Position numbers and translations under genes: made by a program. Below, piece by piece: positions 1-8,052 of a stretch of 64,000 nucleotides of DNA. Every line of letters begins with the position of its first letter. Position 1 is the first letter of the stretch. Source of the stretch: SB11 sp965222995. Its GTDB lineage: Bacteria > Bacteroidota > Bacteroidia > UBA8524. The DNA lies in NCBI GenBank assembly GCA_965222995.1, contig OZ244977.1, positions 2,666,001-2,730,000 on the forward strand. The letters run 5' to 3'. The notes under the pieces were generated by a model. The model saw nothing but the letters and a program-made list of their open reading frames with translations. It did not search any database and was not told where the DNA came from.

Positions 1-1668
1 CAAGGTATTTGCTACATAATTTAAAGCAATACCGTTTTCTCTTGACTGTAAACGCCTAAACTCAAACGTATCAGGATTTGCTTTATCCTCAGGGTTTATT
101 CTTGTGCGTGTTAAGTTTAGTTCCCTATTAAGTGTAATTCCAAAATAACTGCTTCTGTTAATTGTTTTATTTAAGCTTAAATGAAAATCGCTAAAACCAT
201 TCGTTAGTTCTTCACGAAGACGACCAAAATTATATAGTCTGTAGGGTACAAACTGGTAGTGGTAGCCACCATGAACCCATAAGTTCTGTTTTTTATTAAT
301 AAACCGCTGATAATTAATTCTTATTTTAGGATATTCGGCTATATCAAAAGTACCTACCAGCCTGCTTCCTCTCCCAAAAATATTGCGTAGGGTAATGTTT
401 ACCAATATACCTGCGGCTTGCTCATTATCATAGTGCAGCCCGAACTTAAATACAGCCTTTAAACTTTCTTTTACATGTATAGTAATTTCATTACCGTAAG
501 GGGTCATTTGCAGTGTATAGTAAACCTTATCAAAAAAGCGTGTTCCATAAATGGCATCAATAATTTCATTAATATCAGCTACAGAGTAGGTTTCACCTGC
601 TCTTAAGTTCAATTTCCCTTTGATAAGCGGTAGCGTTTTTGCTGATGCTCCTTCAATTTTCACATCGCTAATACATATTTTATACTCAGGTGTACGCTGC
701 AATGGGTGGTAATAAAACCCATGTTTCAATTCTAAAGAATCAGCCAAGTGTTTCAACTTAGGGTATAGTTTTTTAGCAATTCTGTAACCTATGTTTATTA
801 TGGAATCGACATCATTAAACGAGGCTGATGAATACTCTTGCAATTCCAAATCATAATCGGCCAATAAATGGGTAAGCTGCATTTGTTCTTTACTATCGGC
901 TATACGAACGAAACTCGCCGACTGATAAATAAGCTTTACAGCTGAGTTTAATTGCTCTTCATTATATAAACGCCCTCCGGTATAACCACCGATAACAATA
1001 TCGGCACCCATTTCTTTCACATGTCTCACCGGAAAATTGTTTATCAATCCCCCATCTACCAACAATCGTCCGTCTAACTTAACGGGAGTAAATACAGATG
1101 GAATTGCCATACTGGCACGCATAGCTGTAGGAAGATAACCGTGTTTAATAGTTACAGCTTCACCGGTTATAATATCTGCACCGATACAATGGAAAGGAAT
1201 AGGTAAAGAATCAAAACTGGTAATACCATGTACAGGAAAAGTTAAATCTCCCAATAACTTAGTAAGCTCTTGCCCTTCAATAGCCCCAAGCGGTAAAGAA
1301 GGTTTCCAGTTAATTATGGGCAGTTCTGCCAAATAACGCCCAAACTCATCTTTTTCCTCAATATTCACCTCATCAAGCGGGGTGTTATTGCTAATCAGTA
1401 GTTCCCAATCCGCATTTCGTGCTATGGCTTCTAAATCGTTACCCGTATAGCCTATGGAGTATAAACCGCCCAGCACTGCCCCCATACTTGTACCCGTTAT
1501 GTAGTCTACATGGATACCCGCACTATCCAACACTTTCAATAACCCTATATGGGCTAAACCTTTGGCTCCGCCACCACTAAGCGTTAAACCTATTTTAGCC
1601 CGTTGTTTCTGAGCTATGCCACAAAAACAAAGCACCAAAAAAAGCAGATAAAGGGTGTAACGTTTCAT
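1..1668 (-). CDS. Patatin-like phospholipase fused to POTRA and outer-membrane barrel (C-terminus beyond window)
   Basis: The first 556 residues of this leftward gene are in the window. A signal peptide (about residues 1-19) is followed by a patatin lipase domain with the oxyanion motif SGGGAKG near residue 31, the nucleophile elbow GTSMG (Ser61) and the DGG motif of the Ser-Asp dyad (Asp205). After about residue 330 there is a POTRA-like segment and then alternating beta-strand sequence typical of BamA/TamA barrels. This is the architecture of PlpD of Pseudomonas and FplA of Fusobacterium, which are autotransporter-like phospholipases of the outer membrane. The start is the ATG just before the signal peptide, and a TACTTTTG box lies nine bases upstream. 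The barrel end is missing, so its completeness cannot be judged. Substrate specificity is unknown. Confidence 0.88.
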   Translation of the reverse strand, partial: MKRYTLYLLFLVLCFCGIAQKQRAKIGLTLSGGGAKGLAHIGLLKVLDSAGIHVDYITGTSMGAVLGGLYSIGYTGNDLEAIARNADWELLISNNTPLDEVNIEEKDEFGRYLAELPIINWKPSLPLGAIEGQELTKLLGDLTFPVHGITSFDSLPIPFHCIGADIITGEAVTIKHGYLPTAMRASMAIPSVFTPVKLDGRLLVDGGLINNFPVRHVKEMGADIVIGGYTGGRLYNEEQLNSAVKLIYQSASFVRIADSKEQMQLTHLLADYDLELQEYSSASFNDVDSIINIGYRIAKKLYPKLKHLADSLELKHGFYYHPLQRTPEYKICISDVKIEGASAKTLPLIKGKLNLRAGETYSVADINEIIDAIYGTRFFDKVYYTLQMTPYGNEITIHVKESLKAVFKFGLHYDNEQAAGILVNITLRNIFGRGSRLVGTFDIAEYPKIRINYQRFINKKQNLWVHGGYHYQFVPYRLYNFGRLREELTNGFSDFHLSLNKTINRSSYFGITLNRELNLTRTRINPEDKANPDTFEFRRLQSRENGIALNYVANTL

Positions 1669-1677
1669 ATACTACTA

Positions 1678-1685
1678 CAAAAGTA
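1678..1685 (-). promoter_or_regulatory. -7 promoter element (TACTTTTG) for the patatin gene
   Basis: On the minus strand this reads TACTTTTG, an exact match to the Bacteroidota -7 consensus TAnnTTTG. It ends only nine bases before the patatin start codon, so the transcript leader would be only a few bases long. No clear TTTG -33 box lies 19 nt upstream, so the call rests on the -7 box and its position. Confidence 0.45.
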
Positions 1686-1753
1686 GAGTGAAAAAATAAG
1701 GCTAGTGTTAAAAACCTGCCCCAACCCTCAAATTTAACGAATAAAAAACAGGA

Positions 1754-2224
1754 TTATTTGTAGTTAAACCATGCTAGTGGGGTTTCTTCTCTGAGTGTAC
1801 GCTCATCATACCCGCAATCGTAGGTAGTCTGTCCCGCTTGGGCTAATATTAAACCATTATCGGTACTAATGGTAAGTTGTGAGTGTAGTGGGGTAACGTC
1901 TCCCCCATCATTTACAACCGGGGTAATGCTTATGCTAGTTTTAGCATAACTTTCTCCATTTTTGGTAGTTTGCATCACAGGCACACGGACAGAGAAATTA
2001 CCCGTATGGTTAGTTACGGTTTGCATACCACTGGCACTTAAATATTGTATGGTGTAGGGTATATCAGCATCATATTTATTAATGGTATGAGTATAATTTA
2101 CCCAAGAAATATTTTGGCTGTTTTGTTTTGAACTGATAGGCTCAATAGACTCATCATTTTTACTGCAAGAACTTAGCAAAAGCCCTGAAAATACAATAAG
2201 TAAGGTAAAAACTTTGTTTCTCAT
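1754..2224 (-). CDS. Putative lipoprotein, function unknown
   Basis: A 156-residue protein with a typical lipoprotein signal: a charged start, a hydrophobic run and a lipobox LSSC ending at about Cys20, then a Ser/Lys/Asp-rich linker. The mature part is rich in Thr, Val and Ser with alternating hydrophobic residues, which suggests a small beta-sandwich. I recognise no family motif. It lies upstream of the patatin gene on the same strand with an 85-base gap, so co-transcription is possible but not shown. It probably sits in the outer or inner membrane facing the periplasm or the surface. No catalytic residues can be pointed out. Confidence 0.7.
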   Translation of the reverse strand: MRNKVFTLLIVFSGLLLSSCSKNDESIEPISSKQNSQNISWVNYTHTINKYDADIPYTIQYLSASGMQTVTNHTGNFSVRVPVMQTTKNGESYAKTSISITPVVNDGGDVTPLHSQLTISTDNGLILAQAGQTTYDCGYDERTLREETPLAWFNYK

Positions 2225-2314
2225 ATCGCAACTAATTCTTATACAAGAGTATAGTTAGACGCCGCTTTTTCCATTTACTTTTATACGAGTGGGGGAATAA
2301 TTATGTGGGTGGAT

Positions 2315-2340
2315 GTCATCCTGAGCGGAGTCGAAGGATG
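2315..2340. repeat. Short interspersed repeat with CATCCT/AGGATG ends
   Basis: This 26-base word contains CATCCTGAGC, GGAGTC and GAAGGATG in sequence, and its ends CATCCT and AGGATG are inverted repeats. From memory, near-identical words recur between genes in many Bacteroidota genomes and often produce spurious short hypothetical proteins. Only one copy is seen in this window, so repeat status rests on recognition rather than on copies seen here. Confidence 0.5.
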
Positions 2341-2368
2341 GTAGGGTTGATTTATTGCTGTAAACAAT

Positions 2369-2402
2369 GTGCAAATGAGTATATGTGCTAATATGCTGAT
2401 GT
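2369..2402. repeat. Low-complexity interspersed word (GTGCAAATG / TGTGCTAAT / ATGCTGATGT)
   Basis: The segment is built from the words GTGCAAATG, TGTGCTAAT and ATGCTGATGT. The same words, in a different order, occur at 7944-7977 after elbB. Shared modular words in two unrelated spacers point to a dispersed intergenic repeat family rather than to a gene. Confidence 0.5.
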
Positions 2403-2622
2403 ATGCAATTATCATCCTTAACCTGTTGAAAGGTGCAGCAGGCAATCATTCCGAATTTAGTTCAGAATCTGCGCTAAGTAATGATAAAGTCTGAAAGTAG
2501 GCGTAATTTGCTACGTCGTAAAAACCTCACCCTTAGTTACCAGTTAGCAAAAAGATAGCTTGGTCGTGCCTTCTCATAATTATCAGAAACCCGCAACATC
2601 ATTGTAAGCTTTCGAAGCAATC

Positions 2623-3330
2623 TCAGCCAATCATTTTTTGTTTAAAAAATTCTATAAAAGCTTGTATCGCCATCTCTTTTATCAACTCTAATCCTACTTT
2701 TTGAGCTTTAGCACAGAACCTACTAATTCTTTTTATTACTTTTCTCTTCGATTCTTTAGTCAAATTTCTTTGAGTTTCACTAATATCGGCTTCAATTTCT
2801 TTTACTGCATCTACCTCATCTAAAAATTTGTTTCCCCTCAGCTCAACCAATTTTGATTTAAAACTTTCCAAATATTGATCTAATAATAGTTGCTGACTCA
2901 AATTAAATGGAACCTTATCTGCATTTTCATCAACTATTTCAAACTCAACCTCAAAGCTTTCCTGATATGATTTTAATAATGGATCGTCATAAATACTAAT
3001 TGTATCGTTATAATTTTTAACCATTTCAAGCCAATTATTTAGAACTTTTATAACTCCATCACTATTCGGCCATAAAGTTCCAACACCTAAATTTTCCATA
3101 TTTTTAGGCTTAAATTCTGTTTCAAATACTGGTCTTCCATCAGAAGACCTATGTTTAGAAGATGTTTTTACTTTAAAATAAAAGTCTGAACCTACCTCTT
3201 TATCAATTAACTTAAAATGATAACCATCTTCACTACTCGGTATTACTAAATCTAGATTTTTGTTTATTGATGAGTCTAGTGCTTGAAGTATACTTAAAGG
3301 GATTTCTTTTTTATTCAAAATAACAATCAA
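2623..3330 (-). CDS. Hypothetical protein, AT-rich orphan gene with TTG start
   Basis: A 235-residue cytoplasmic-looking protein with no signal peptide or membrane segment. The first half is mixed alpha/beta. The second half, from about residue 140, is highly charged and helical (many Lys and Glu) and ends in an amphipathic helix with IKEMAIQAFIEFFKQ. I recognise no family. The only usable start is TTG, directly preceded by an in-frame stop. A TATATTTG box lies nine bases upstream, which supports expression and a very short leader. It is divergent from uvrA with an 81-base gap. Its codon use looks more AT-rich than the neighbouring uvrA, which hints at an accessory or transferred gene. That is an impression, not a measurement. 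Confidence 0.6.
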   Translation of the reverse strand: MIVILNKKEIPLSILQALDSSINKNLDLVIPSSEDGYHFKLIDKEVGSDFYFKVKTSSKHRSSDGRPVFETEFKPKNMENLGVGTLWPNSDGVIKVLNNWLEMVKNYNDTISIYDDPLLKSYQESFEVEFEIVDENADKVPFNLSQQLLLDQYLESFKSKLVELRGNKFLDEVDAVKEIEADISETQRNLTKESKRKVIKRISRFCAKAQKVGLELIKEMAIQAFIEFFKQKMIG

Positions 3331-3339
3331 TTAGCTTTC

Positions 3340-3347
3340 CAAATATA
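3340..3347 (-). promoter_or_regulatory. -7 promoter element (TATATTTG) for the orphan gene
   Basis: The minus strand reads TATATTTG, an exact TAnnTTTG match, nine bases before the TTG start of the leftward hypothetical gene. No convincing -33 TTTG is present at the usual spacing. Confidence 0.45.
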
Positions 3348-3389
3348 ATTAGTTTATGACGCAATCTTAAATCCCTCAAACACTTTCAT

Positions 3390-3397
3390 TACCTTTG
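3390..3397 (+). promoter_or_regulatory. -7 promoter element (TACCTTTG) for uvrA
   Basis: TACCTTTG matches the Bacteroidota -7 consensus exactly and ends 14 bases before the uvrA ATG. The -33 region is not a clean TTTG. I see no LexA-like palindrome next to it. Confidence 0.5.
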
Positions 3398-3411
3398 CGG
3401 TTCTTTAAAAA

Positions 3412-6252
3412 ATGAGTGTAGAGAACCCCATAGTTGAAGAGGGAACGCTTGAAGTCATCGGGGCTCGCGAGCATAACCTTAAAAATATAGATGTAAGCAT
3501 TCCACGCAACCAATTGGTTGTAGTAACAGGTTTAAGTGGTAGTGGAAAATCATCGTTGGCATTTGATACTATTTATGCCGAAGGACAACGCCGCTATATG
3601 GAAAGTTTCAGTGCCTATGCCCGTCAGTTTATCGGCGATATGGAGCGCCCTGATGTAGACAAAATCAACGGCTTAAGTCCTGTTATATCTATAGAGCAAA
3701 AAACGGTAAGCCGTAATCCTCGCAGTACAGTAGGTACTATTACAGAAATATACGATTTCCTTCGTCTGTTATATGCTCGTGTGGGAGAAGCCTACAGCTA
3801 CGAAACAGGTGAAAAAATGATGCGCTTTAGCGAAGACCAAATTCGTGAGCGTATTATAAAACAATTTAAAGGCAAAAAAATATTGTTGCTAGCTCCTATA
3901 GTAAAGGGGCGTAAAGGGCATTACCGTGAACTGTTTGAGCAGCTTCGCAAACAAGGCTACAGCAAAGTACGTGTTGATGGTGAGATTGTAGAAATTGAAC
4001 CAAAAATGCAGCTAGACCGCTACAAAATACACGATATTGAGGTAGTGATAGACCGCATGAAACCTGATGAGAAAACGGCGTTTCGTTTATCGCAAAGTTT
4101 GCAAACGGGTATGAAGGCTGGCAAAGGTTTGGTAACCGTTTTCGATGTTGAGGGAGAAAGCTACCACCATTTTAGCAAGTTTTTAATGGACCCTGCCACG
4201 GGTATCTCTTATGACGAGCCGCAACCCAATAGCTTCTCATTCAATAGTCCTTATGGGTATTGCCCAACTTGCGAAGGTTTAGGCTCCATAACCGAGGTGG
4301 ATAGTAGTTTTATTATTCCTGATGATAGTGTGAGCATCAACCATGGTGGTTTAGCCCCTTTAGGGGATGTACGCGAAAACTGGACTTTCCAACAACTGCG
4401 AGCTATTGCCAAAAAATATAAATTCAGCTTGGCAGACCCTATCAAAAAAATACCTGAAAAGGCTTTAGACCTGATACTAAACGGCAGCGACGAGACTTTT
4501 GAGGTGCCTTATGAGTACAGCACGGGGCGCAAGCAAACCTATAGTTCTACGTTTGAGGGGATTATCCCCATGCTAAGTCGTCATTATCAAGAAAAATCTT
4601 ATGATGCTATTTACCGCTGGGCAGAAGAATACATGACGGAAAGCGTATGCCCTACTTGTGATGGTGCAAGATTGCGTAAAGAATCGCTACACTTTATTAT
4701 CGACGGGAAAAATATTTCTGATTTAGGCAGAATGAATATCGGTGAACTAAAAGAATGGTTTACCGATATAGAAAGCCGATTGAACGAACGCCAAAACATT
4801 ATAGCCACAGAAATATTAAAAGAAATTCGTAGCCGAATAGATTTCCTTTTAGATGTAGGTTTGGATTATCTCACACTAAATAGCCCTAGTAAAATACTTA
4901 GTGGTGGCGAGGCACAGCGCATCCGATTAGCAACACAAATAGGTTCGCAGCTTACAGGGGTATTGTATATTCTGGATGAACCGAGTATAGGGCTACACCA
5001 ACGCGATAACGTGAAGCTTATTAATTCACTAAAAAACCTGCGCGATATTGGCAACAGTGTGATAGTGGTAGAGCATGATAAGGACATGATTGTAAATGCC
5101 GATTATGTTATAGATGTAGGACCCGGAGCAGGCTCGCACGGTGGAAAAGTAGTAGCACATGGCACTTACGAAGAATTCAAACAGCAAAACAGCCTTACTG
5201 CCCAATACATAAGCGGTGAAAAAGAAATAGAAACACCAAAAAAACGCCGCAAAGGCAGTGGCAAAAAGCTAAGCCTTAAAGGAGCAAGCGGTAATAACTT
5301 AAAGAGTGTAAATGTAGATTTCCCACTTGGAAAATTCATTTGTGTAACAGGAGTTTCAGGCGGAGGAAAATCGAGTTTGATTACTGAGACTTTATACCCT
5401 ATCCTTAAGCACCACGTATATAATTCACACCAAAAACCATTGCCTTATAAGAGCATAAAAGGCTTAGAACATTTGGATAAGGTGATAGAAATAGACCAAA
5501 GCCCCATTGGGCGGACACCGCGCAGTAACCCTGCTACTTATGTGGGGGTTTTTCAAGATATACGCAACCTGTTTACCCAATTGCCTGAGGCTAAAATTCG
5601 CGGCTATAAACCGGGTAGATTTAGCTTTAATGTAAAAGGCGGGCGTTGCGAAACCTGCAAGGGCGGTGGTATGCGCCTGATAGAAATGAACTTTTTGCCT
5701 GATGTTTATGTGCAGTGTGAGGAATGTAATGGTAGGCGTTATAACCGTGAAACTTTAGAGGTACGCTATAAGGGTAAATCTATTGGTGATGTGTTGGATA
5801 TGAGCATAGAGCAAGCCTGTGAATTTTTTGAGGGTGTGCCCTACATACTCCGTAAAATACAAACCATGAAAGATGTAGGATTAGGTTATGTAACCCTTGG
5901 GCAAAGTAGTACCACCCTAAGTGGTGGAGAGGCTCAGCGTGTGAAACTTGCAACCGAACTAAGCAAAAAAGATACGGGAAATACCTTTTATATATTAGAC
6001 GAACCTACTACAGGACTACACTTTGAAGATGTGCGCATATTGCTAGATGTATTGAACCGTTTAGTTGATAAAGGCAATACAGTGCTTGTAATAGAACATA
6101 ACCTTGATGTAATAAAAGTAGCCGACCATATTATAGATTTAGGTCCTGAAGGCGGACACCGCGGTGGTGAAATAGTTGCCACAGGAACTCCCGAGCAAAT
6201 AGTGAAAGTAAAAGAAAGCTATACGGGTAAGTTTTTGAAAGAGGAGTTATAA
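3412..6252 (+). CDS. uvrA: Excinuclease ABC subunit A (UvrA)
   Basis: UvrA is the damage-sensing ATPase of nucleotide excision repair and delivers UvrB to lesions. At 946 residues it has the normal length. It has two ABC-type ATPase modules: Walker A GLSGSGKS at residues 40-47 with signature LSGGEAQR, and Walker A GVSGGGKS at 647-654 with a second LSGGEAQR. The C-terminal zinc finger is complete (Cys746, Cys749, Cys769, Cys772). In the N-terminal zinc module only Cys284 and Cys287 remain. The partner pair, a CPxC in the Escherichia coli protein as I recall it, is replaced by MDPA about 25 residues earlier. The extra CPTC at 413-416 is present. The gene stands alone and its end overlaps the convergent DUF2752 gene by six bases. 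Confidence 0.97.
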   Translation: MSVENPIVEEGTLEVIGAREHNLKNIDVSIPRNQLVVVTGLSGSGKSSLAFDTIYAEGQRRYMESFSAYARQFIGDMERPDVDKINGLSPVISIEQKTVSRNPRSTVGTITEIYDFLRLLYARVGEAYSYETGEKMMRFSEDQIRERIIKQFKGKKILLLAPIVKGRKGHYRELFEQLRKQGYSKVRVDGEIVEIEPKMQLDRYKIHDIEVVIDRMKPDEKTAFRLSQSLQTGMKAGKGLVTVFDVEGESYHHFSKFLMDPATGISYDEPQPNSFSFNSPYGYCPTCEGLGSITEVDSSFIIPDDSVSINHGGLAPLGDVRENWTFQQLRAIAKKYKFSLADPIKKIPEKALDLILNGSDETFEVPYEYSTGRKQTYSSTFEGIIPMLSRHYQEKSYDAIYRWAEEYMTESVCPTCDGARLRKESLHFIIDGKNISDLGRMNIGELKEWFTDIESRLNERQNIIATEILKEIRSRIDFLLDVGLDYLTLNSPSKILSGGEAQRIRLATQIGSQLTGVLYILDEPSIGLHQRDNVKLINSLKNLRDIGNSVIVVEHDKDMIVNADYVIDVGPGAGSHGGKVVAHGTYEEFKQQNSLTAQYISGEKEIETPKKRRKGSGKKLSLKGASGNNLKSVNVDFPLGKFICVTGVSGGGKSSLITETLYPILKHHVYNSHQKPLPYKSIKGLEHLDKVIEIDQSPIGRTPRSNPATYVGVFQDIRNLFTQLPEAKIRGYKPGRFSFNVKGGRCETCKGGGMRLIEMNFLPDVYVQCEECNGRRYNRETLEVRYKGKSIGDVLDMSIEQACEFFEGVPYILRKIQTMKDVGLGYVTLGQSSTTLSGGEAQRVKLATELSKKDTGNTFYILDEPTTGLHFEDVRILLDVLNRLVDKGNTVLVIEHNLDVIKVADHIIDLGPEGGHRGGEIVATGTPEQIVKVKESYTGKFLKEEL

Positions 6253-6663
6253 GCCCTTATAAATATTCCAAGCCCAATTGGTTAAAACCAATGCAATTAA
6301 GGGTATTGCATACTGCTTTCGCTTTAATAATTGTTCCGCTTTTTTATAACTTAAAAACAAAGTTTCTTTTTGTGTAATCCAATCCAAAAGCAGCCAAAAA
6401 GGAGTTATTAAAAGAGCCACCAGTAAAACAATGCCTAACGGATTGTGGCTAATTCCATCAGCAATATTCCCACTTGCAATAGATAATACAGAGCGTGTAG
6501 CCCCACATGATGGACAAGGTATACCCATAACATTTTTCACTATACACACTGTATATTCATGGTTATGAATCGTCGGGTTGGTGTAGTTAATAAAAAGCCA
6601 GGAATACCCTGCCAAGCATAATATTGCTAAAAGCAGATATAATTTGCTTTTAGTAAGGCGCAT
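6247..6663 (-). CDS. DUF2752 family membrane protein
   Basis: A 138-residue integral membrane protein with three hydrophobic segments (about residues 8-26, 72-95 and 117-133). It carries the family hallmark PCPSCGATRS near residues 49-58, where two Cys sit just before the central membrane segment. The function of DUF2752 is not established. The gene lies two bases downstream of the TM2-domain gene on the same strand, so the two are almost certainly co-transcribed. As far as I recall, TM2 and DUF2752 genes are often neighbours in Bacteroidota, which suggests a joint membrane role. Its last six bases overlap the end of uvrA on the other strand. Confidence 0.85.
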   Translation of the reverse strand: MRLTKSKLYLLLAILCLAGYSWLFINYTNPTIHNHEYTVCIVKNVMGIPCPSCGATRSVLSIASGNIADGISHNPLGIVLLVALLITPFWLLLDWITQKETLFLSYKKAEQLLKRKQYAIPLIALVLTNWAWNIYKGL

Positions 6664-6665
6664 TA

Positions 6666-7004
6666 CTAGTATAAAAACTTATTCAGTTGCTCCATATTCT
6701 TGTCCCGGGTGGCTTTTTGTATCATAAACCAATCAACAATAGCCCATATACCAAATCCGCCACAAGTAAGCAGTTTGCCCACTCCCAATCCGGTATCACC
6801 AATCATAAAGCGGTCTATACCCAAACTGCCTGCCAAAATCGAAACAATTAAGCTGGTTTGTGGATCTTTGAGTGATAAGCTCTGAATCGCCGCCCATTTA
6901 GAGTCATCAATGTTTGATAGTCTTTCTTTAATTTGAGGAATCAGGTGGCTTTCAAAATACTTAGAGTTTGACAATAAATACATGTCTACTTTTTGTGCGT
7001 CCAT
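6666..7004 (-). CDS. TM2 domain-containing membrane protein
   Basis: A 112-residue protein. The N-terminal 45 residues are soluble and helical. The C-terminal part has the TM2 pattern: a first hydrophobic segment with AGSLGIDRFMIGDTGLGVGK and a second segment with FGIWAIVDWFMI. The Gly-x-Asp-Arg-Phe turn between the helices is the family hallmark (residues about 63-67). It is the first gene of a two-gene unit with the DUF2752 gene. The role of TM2 proteins in bacteria is unknown. No TAnnTTTG box is visible upstream, so the promoter was not located. Confidence 0.85.
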   Translation of the reverse strand: MDAQKVDMYLLSNSKYFESHLIPQIKERLSNIDDSKWAAIQSLSLKDPQTSLIVSILAGSLGIDRFMIGDTGLGVGKLLTCGGFGIWAIVDWFMIQKATRDKNMEQLNKFLY

Positions 7005-7199
7005 CGTTTTTGTTGTTTAGTTTAGTAGTAGTTTACGTTAGTTTTTTAGTGCTAATTTTTTCAGCTTAGCAATTCAATCATACTACTTTTTTCCGACTAT
7101 TTTCTGACTTTTAAATTAACTTTTATGCTCATATCCAAATAAATAGCCTATTTACAAGTACTTTTCAAGTACTAAGCGCATATATAGTTCTCTGTGTAC

Positions 7200-7241
7200 T
7201 TGCAACTCCTTTCCACACCATTTATATTTGAGTTTACTCAA
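7200..7241 (+). promoter_or_regulatory. elbB promoter with overlapping 14-bp palindrome
   Basis: A -33 TTG at 7200-7202 and a -7 TATATTTG at 7223-7230 are separated by 20 bases, a good Bacteroidota promoter. The perfect inverted repeat TTGAGT-TT-ACTCAA (7228-7241) begins in the last three bases of the -7 box and covers the predicted transcription start. This is the position expected for a repressor site. The binding protein is unknown. Confidence 0.5.
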
Positions 7242-7258
7242 TAAAAAAATAAAATACT

Positions 7259-7942
7259 ATGAAAATTGGCGTTTTACTTTCAGGCAATGGCGTATACGAT
7301 GGTTCAGAAATTCACGAGGCAGTACTAACACTTTTAGCGATAGATGAAGCAGGTGCAGAGTGGATTTGTCTTGCCCCAAATTATAACCAACACCACGTTA
7401 TCAACCACACTACGGGAGAAGAAATGCCTGAAACCCGTAATATATTGGTTGAAGCTGCCCGCATTGCCAGAGGGAATATTAAAGATATTGACGGTTTTGA
7501 TATTGGCGAAATAGATGCTTTAGTCCTTCCCGGTGGTTTTGGTGCGGCAAAAAACTTTAGCAAATGGGCTTTTGAGGGTGCTGAAGGAGAAATTAATCCC
7601 GCTATAAAAAGTTTCTTACTAAAATTTATGGATGCTGATAAGCCCATAGCTTCGCTTTGTGTATCGCCCGTAGTTTTGGCAAAAGCCTTAGAAGGCAGTG
7701 GCAAAACACCTAAACTAACACTAGGTACTGATGCAGACCCTTCGCCATACGATATTACAGCCTCACATGAAGGAATTGCAGCTTTAGGTGCCCAAACAGC
7801 TACTAAAAGTATAAATGAGATTTTGGTGGACGAGGAAAATAAAATAATTACCGCGCCTTGTTATATGATGGAAGCTAGTGTGAAACAAATTAGAAAAAAT
7901 GTGAAAATGGCAGTAGACAAATTAATTGAAATGGCCGGTTAA
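7259..7942 (+). CDS. elbB: ElbB-type DJ-1/PfpI superfamily protein (glyoxalase-like)
   Basis: A 227-residue cytosolic protein close to Escherichia coli ElbB (also called sigma cross-reacting protein 27A), a glutamine amidotransferase-fold protein linked to isoprenoid biosynthesis and weak glyoxalase activity. The start MKIGVLLSGNGVYDGSEIHE, the segment LVLPGGFGAAKN and the nucleophile elbow SLCVSPVV with its Cys are family hallmarks. The length is normal for the family. The gene has its own promoter and appears monocistronic, with repeat-bearing DNA behind it. The in vivo reaction remains uncertain for the whole family. Confidence 0.92.
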   Translation: MKIGVLLSGNGVYDGSEIHEAVLTLLAIDEAGAEWICLAPNYNQHHVINHTTGEEMPETRNILVEAARIARGNIKDIDGFDIGEIDALVLPGGFGAAKNFSKWAFEGAEGEINPAIKSFLLKFMDADKPIASLCVSPVVLAKALEGSGKTPKLTLGTDADPSPYDITASHEGIAALGAQTATKSINEILVDEENKIITAPCYMMEASVKQIRKNVKMAVDKLIEMAG

Positions 7943-7943
7943 A

Positions 7944-8010
7944 TTAGTAAATATGCTGATGTGCAAATGTGCTAATTAAAAATTCTGACTTCTGACATCT
8001 AACATCTAAA
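7944..8010. repeat. Interspersed low-complexity repeats after elbB
   Basis: Two adjoining word blocks: 7944-7977 contains ATATGCTGATGT, GCAAATG and TGTGCTAATT, as at 2369-2402. 7982-8010 contains the near-tandem words TTCTGAC, TTCTGACATC and TAACATCTAA. They look like the short intergenic words spread through Bacteroidota genomes. I see no gene or terminator stem in them. Confidence 0.5.
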
Positions 8011-8052
8011 AACATTAAACTTGCACAAAACAACTGATAACGAATAACCAAA

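Larger units (their letters stand above)
2225..2622. other. 398-base spacer with interspersed repeats and no credible gene
   Basis: I find no credible coding sequence here. A 64-codon open frame on the minus strand (2255-2449) reads through repeat DNA and is rejected. The spacer holds two short repeat modules typical of Bacteroidota intergenic DNA, listed separately. The rest, about 2450-2600, shows no obvious promoter box, terminator or RNA structure. Confidence 0.6.

Noticed and set aside
2255..2449. 64-codon open frame on the minus strand in the spacer
   Set aside because: It reads through interspersed repeat words (the peptide SFDSAQDDI is typical of translated repeats) and has no signal, domain or promoter.
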